Shown: positions 32,607-32,972 of the stretch, piece by piece
Position numbering within the stretch: the first letter of the stretch is position 1
Layout of the letters: each line of letters begins with the position of its first letter
Source of the DNA: Nitrospira sp.
GTDB taxonomy: Bacteria; Nitrospirota; Nitrospiria; Nitrospirales; Nitrospiraceae
Length of the DNA stretch: 32,972 nt
Direction of reading: 5' to 3'
NCBI GenBank assembly: GCA_030444405.1
Contig: JARFPM010000022.1
Coordinates: 1 to 32,972, forward strand
Made by a program: the position numbers and the translations under genes
The notes under the pieces: model-generated
Seen by the model: the letters and a program-made list of their open reading frames with translations, nothing else
The model's database searches: none
What the model was told of the DNA's origin: nothing

Positions 32607-32972
32607 CTTCAGTCAGGCCCTCACCGAGCTCGCGATGTACAAGACCTTTTAGATCCACCGCGGAATTCCTGCTCCGGCTGTTCGACGTTCTTCGGCTCTA
32701 ACAGTCGCGCTGTACGATCGAGCGTATGCTGGAACAGGGAGCGAGAGCCGACGAAGGTACAGTACTATTTCGATGTCTCGCACCCGACCTCTCGCCAGAG
32801 GAACTCTTTAGTCCGCACTCCATCGCCTCCTGCGCCTCCTGCCAAGACAATCGGCCATACGTTGTCTCGCTCAGCTCCATCTATCATTCCACCGCCCGTT
32901 CACGACGTTCTATACCGGTTCCTTCTATGCCCGTTGTTGTGGATCACGCCTTTTGAGCAAATGTGTCTGTCT
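32607..32972. other. terminal 366 bases, no supported gene
   Basis: A plus-strand frame at 32726-32956 encodes 76 residues with one CxxC pair, but has no ribosome site and no recognisable domain. The upstream signals of the cytochrome c gene should lie here; none was clear enough to call. Confidence 0.35.

Noticed and set aside
32726-32956. 76-codon plus-strand ORF at the right end
   Set aside because: No ribosome site and irregular composition; an overlapping minus-strand frame is equally open.

Overview
The window looks like chromosomal DNA of a Nitrospirota bacterium, most likely Nitrospira. This is inferred from gene content: c-type cytochromes, molybdenum-cofactor genes next to tatC and an Mrp-type ATPase, a NuoI-like paralogue, a KimA-type permease, and many small proteins with strong Shine-Dalgarno (SD) sites. 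No rRNA, tRNA, CRISPR array, transposase or phage gene was found, and no marker gene fixes the species.

Layout. 0.2-1.2 kb: two nuclease-like genes on the minus strand (VRR-NUC-like and HNH), beside a probable coding relic. 1.5-5.1 kb: a lipoprotein with a caspase fold that lacks both catalytic residues, divergent from an HtrA/Deg protease. 5.2-11.7 kb: a tight plus-strand run of tatC, mrp, moeA, mobB, a membrane-anchored six-haem cytochrome c, and a three-gene ABC-2 transporter whose middle gene encodes a small membrane protein ending in a Cys/His-rich tail. Stop/start overlaps at several junctions suggest co-translation. The set would suit maturation, export and electron supply for an exported molybdoenzyme, but no such enzyme is in the window.

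11.9-18.1 kb: an RRM protein with a clear terminator, a 2-oxoglutarate/Fe(II) dioxygenase, a response regulator with an enlarged active-site loop, an RqcH/NFACT protein, and a HExxH-type putative peptide-modification enzyme followed four bases later by a 50-residue basic peptide. That pair is the best candidate for an undescribed system here. A secreted DUF2059-like protein follows. 18.2-21.1 kb: a KimA-like permease translationally coupled to an exported PKD-type protein.

21.7-29.3 kb: an accessory stretch of mostly very small genes. It holds single-span microproteins, two DUF1328-like proteins, two related zinc-ribbon proteins, a secreted CsbD-like protein, several unrecognised ORFs, an XRE regulator with its own divergent promoter region, and a Crp/Fnr regulator. 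It also holds a NuoI-like ferredoxin subunit that has lost three of its eight cluster-binding cysteines. The look is of an envelope or stress-response island (inference). 29.6-32.6 kb: a minus-strand group of monohaem cytochrome c, glucose-6-phosphate dehydrogenase and a flavin-dependent NAD(P)H reductase. The last 0.37 kb has no supported gene.
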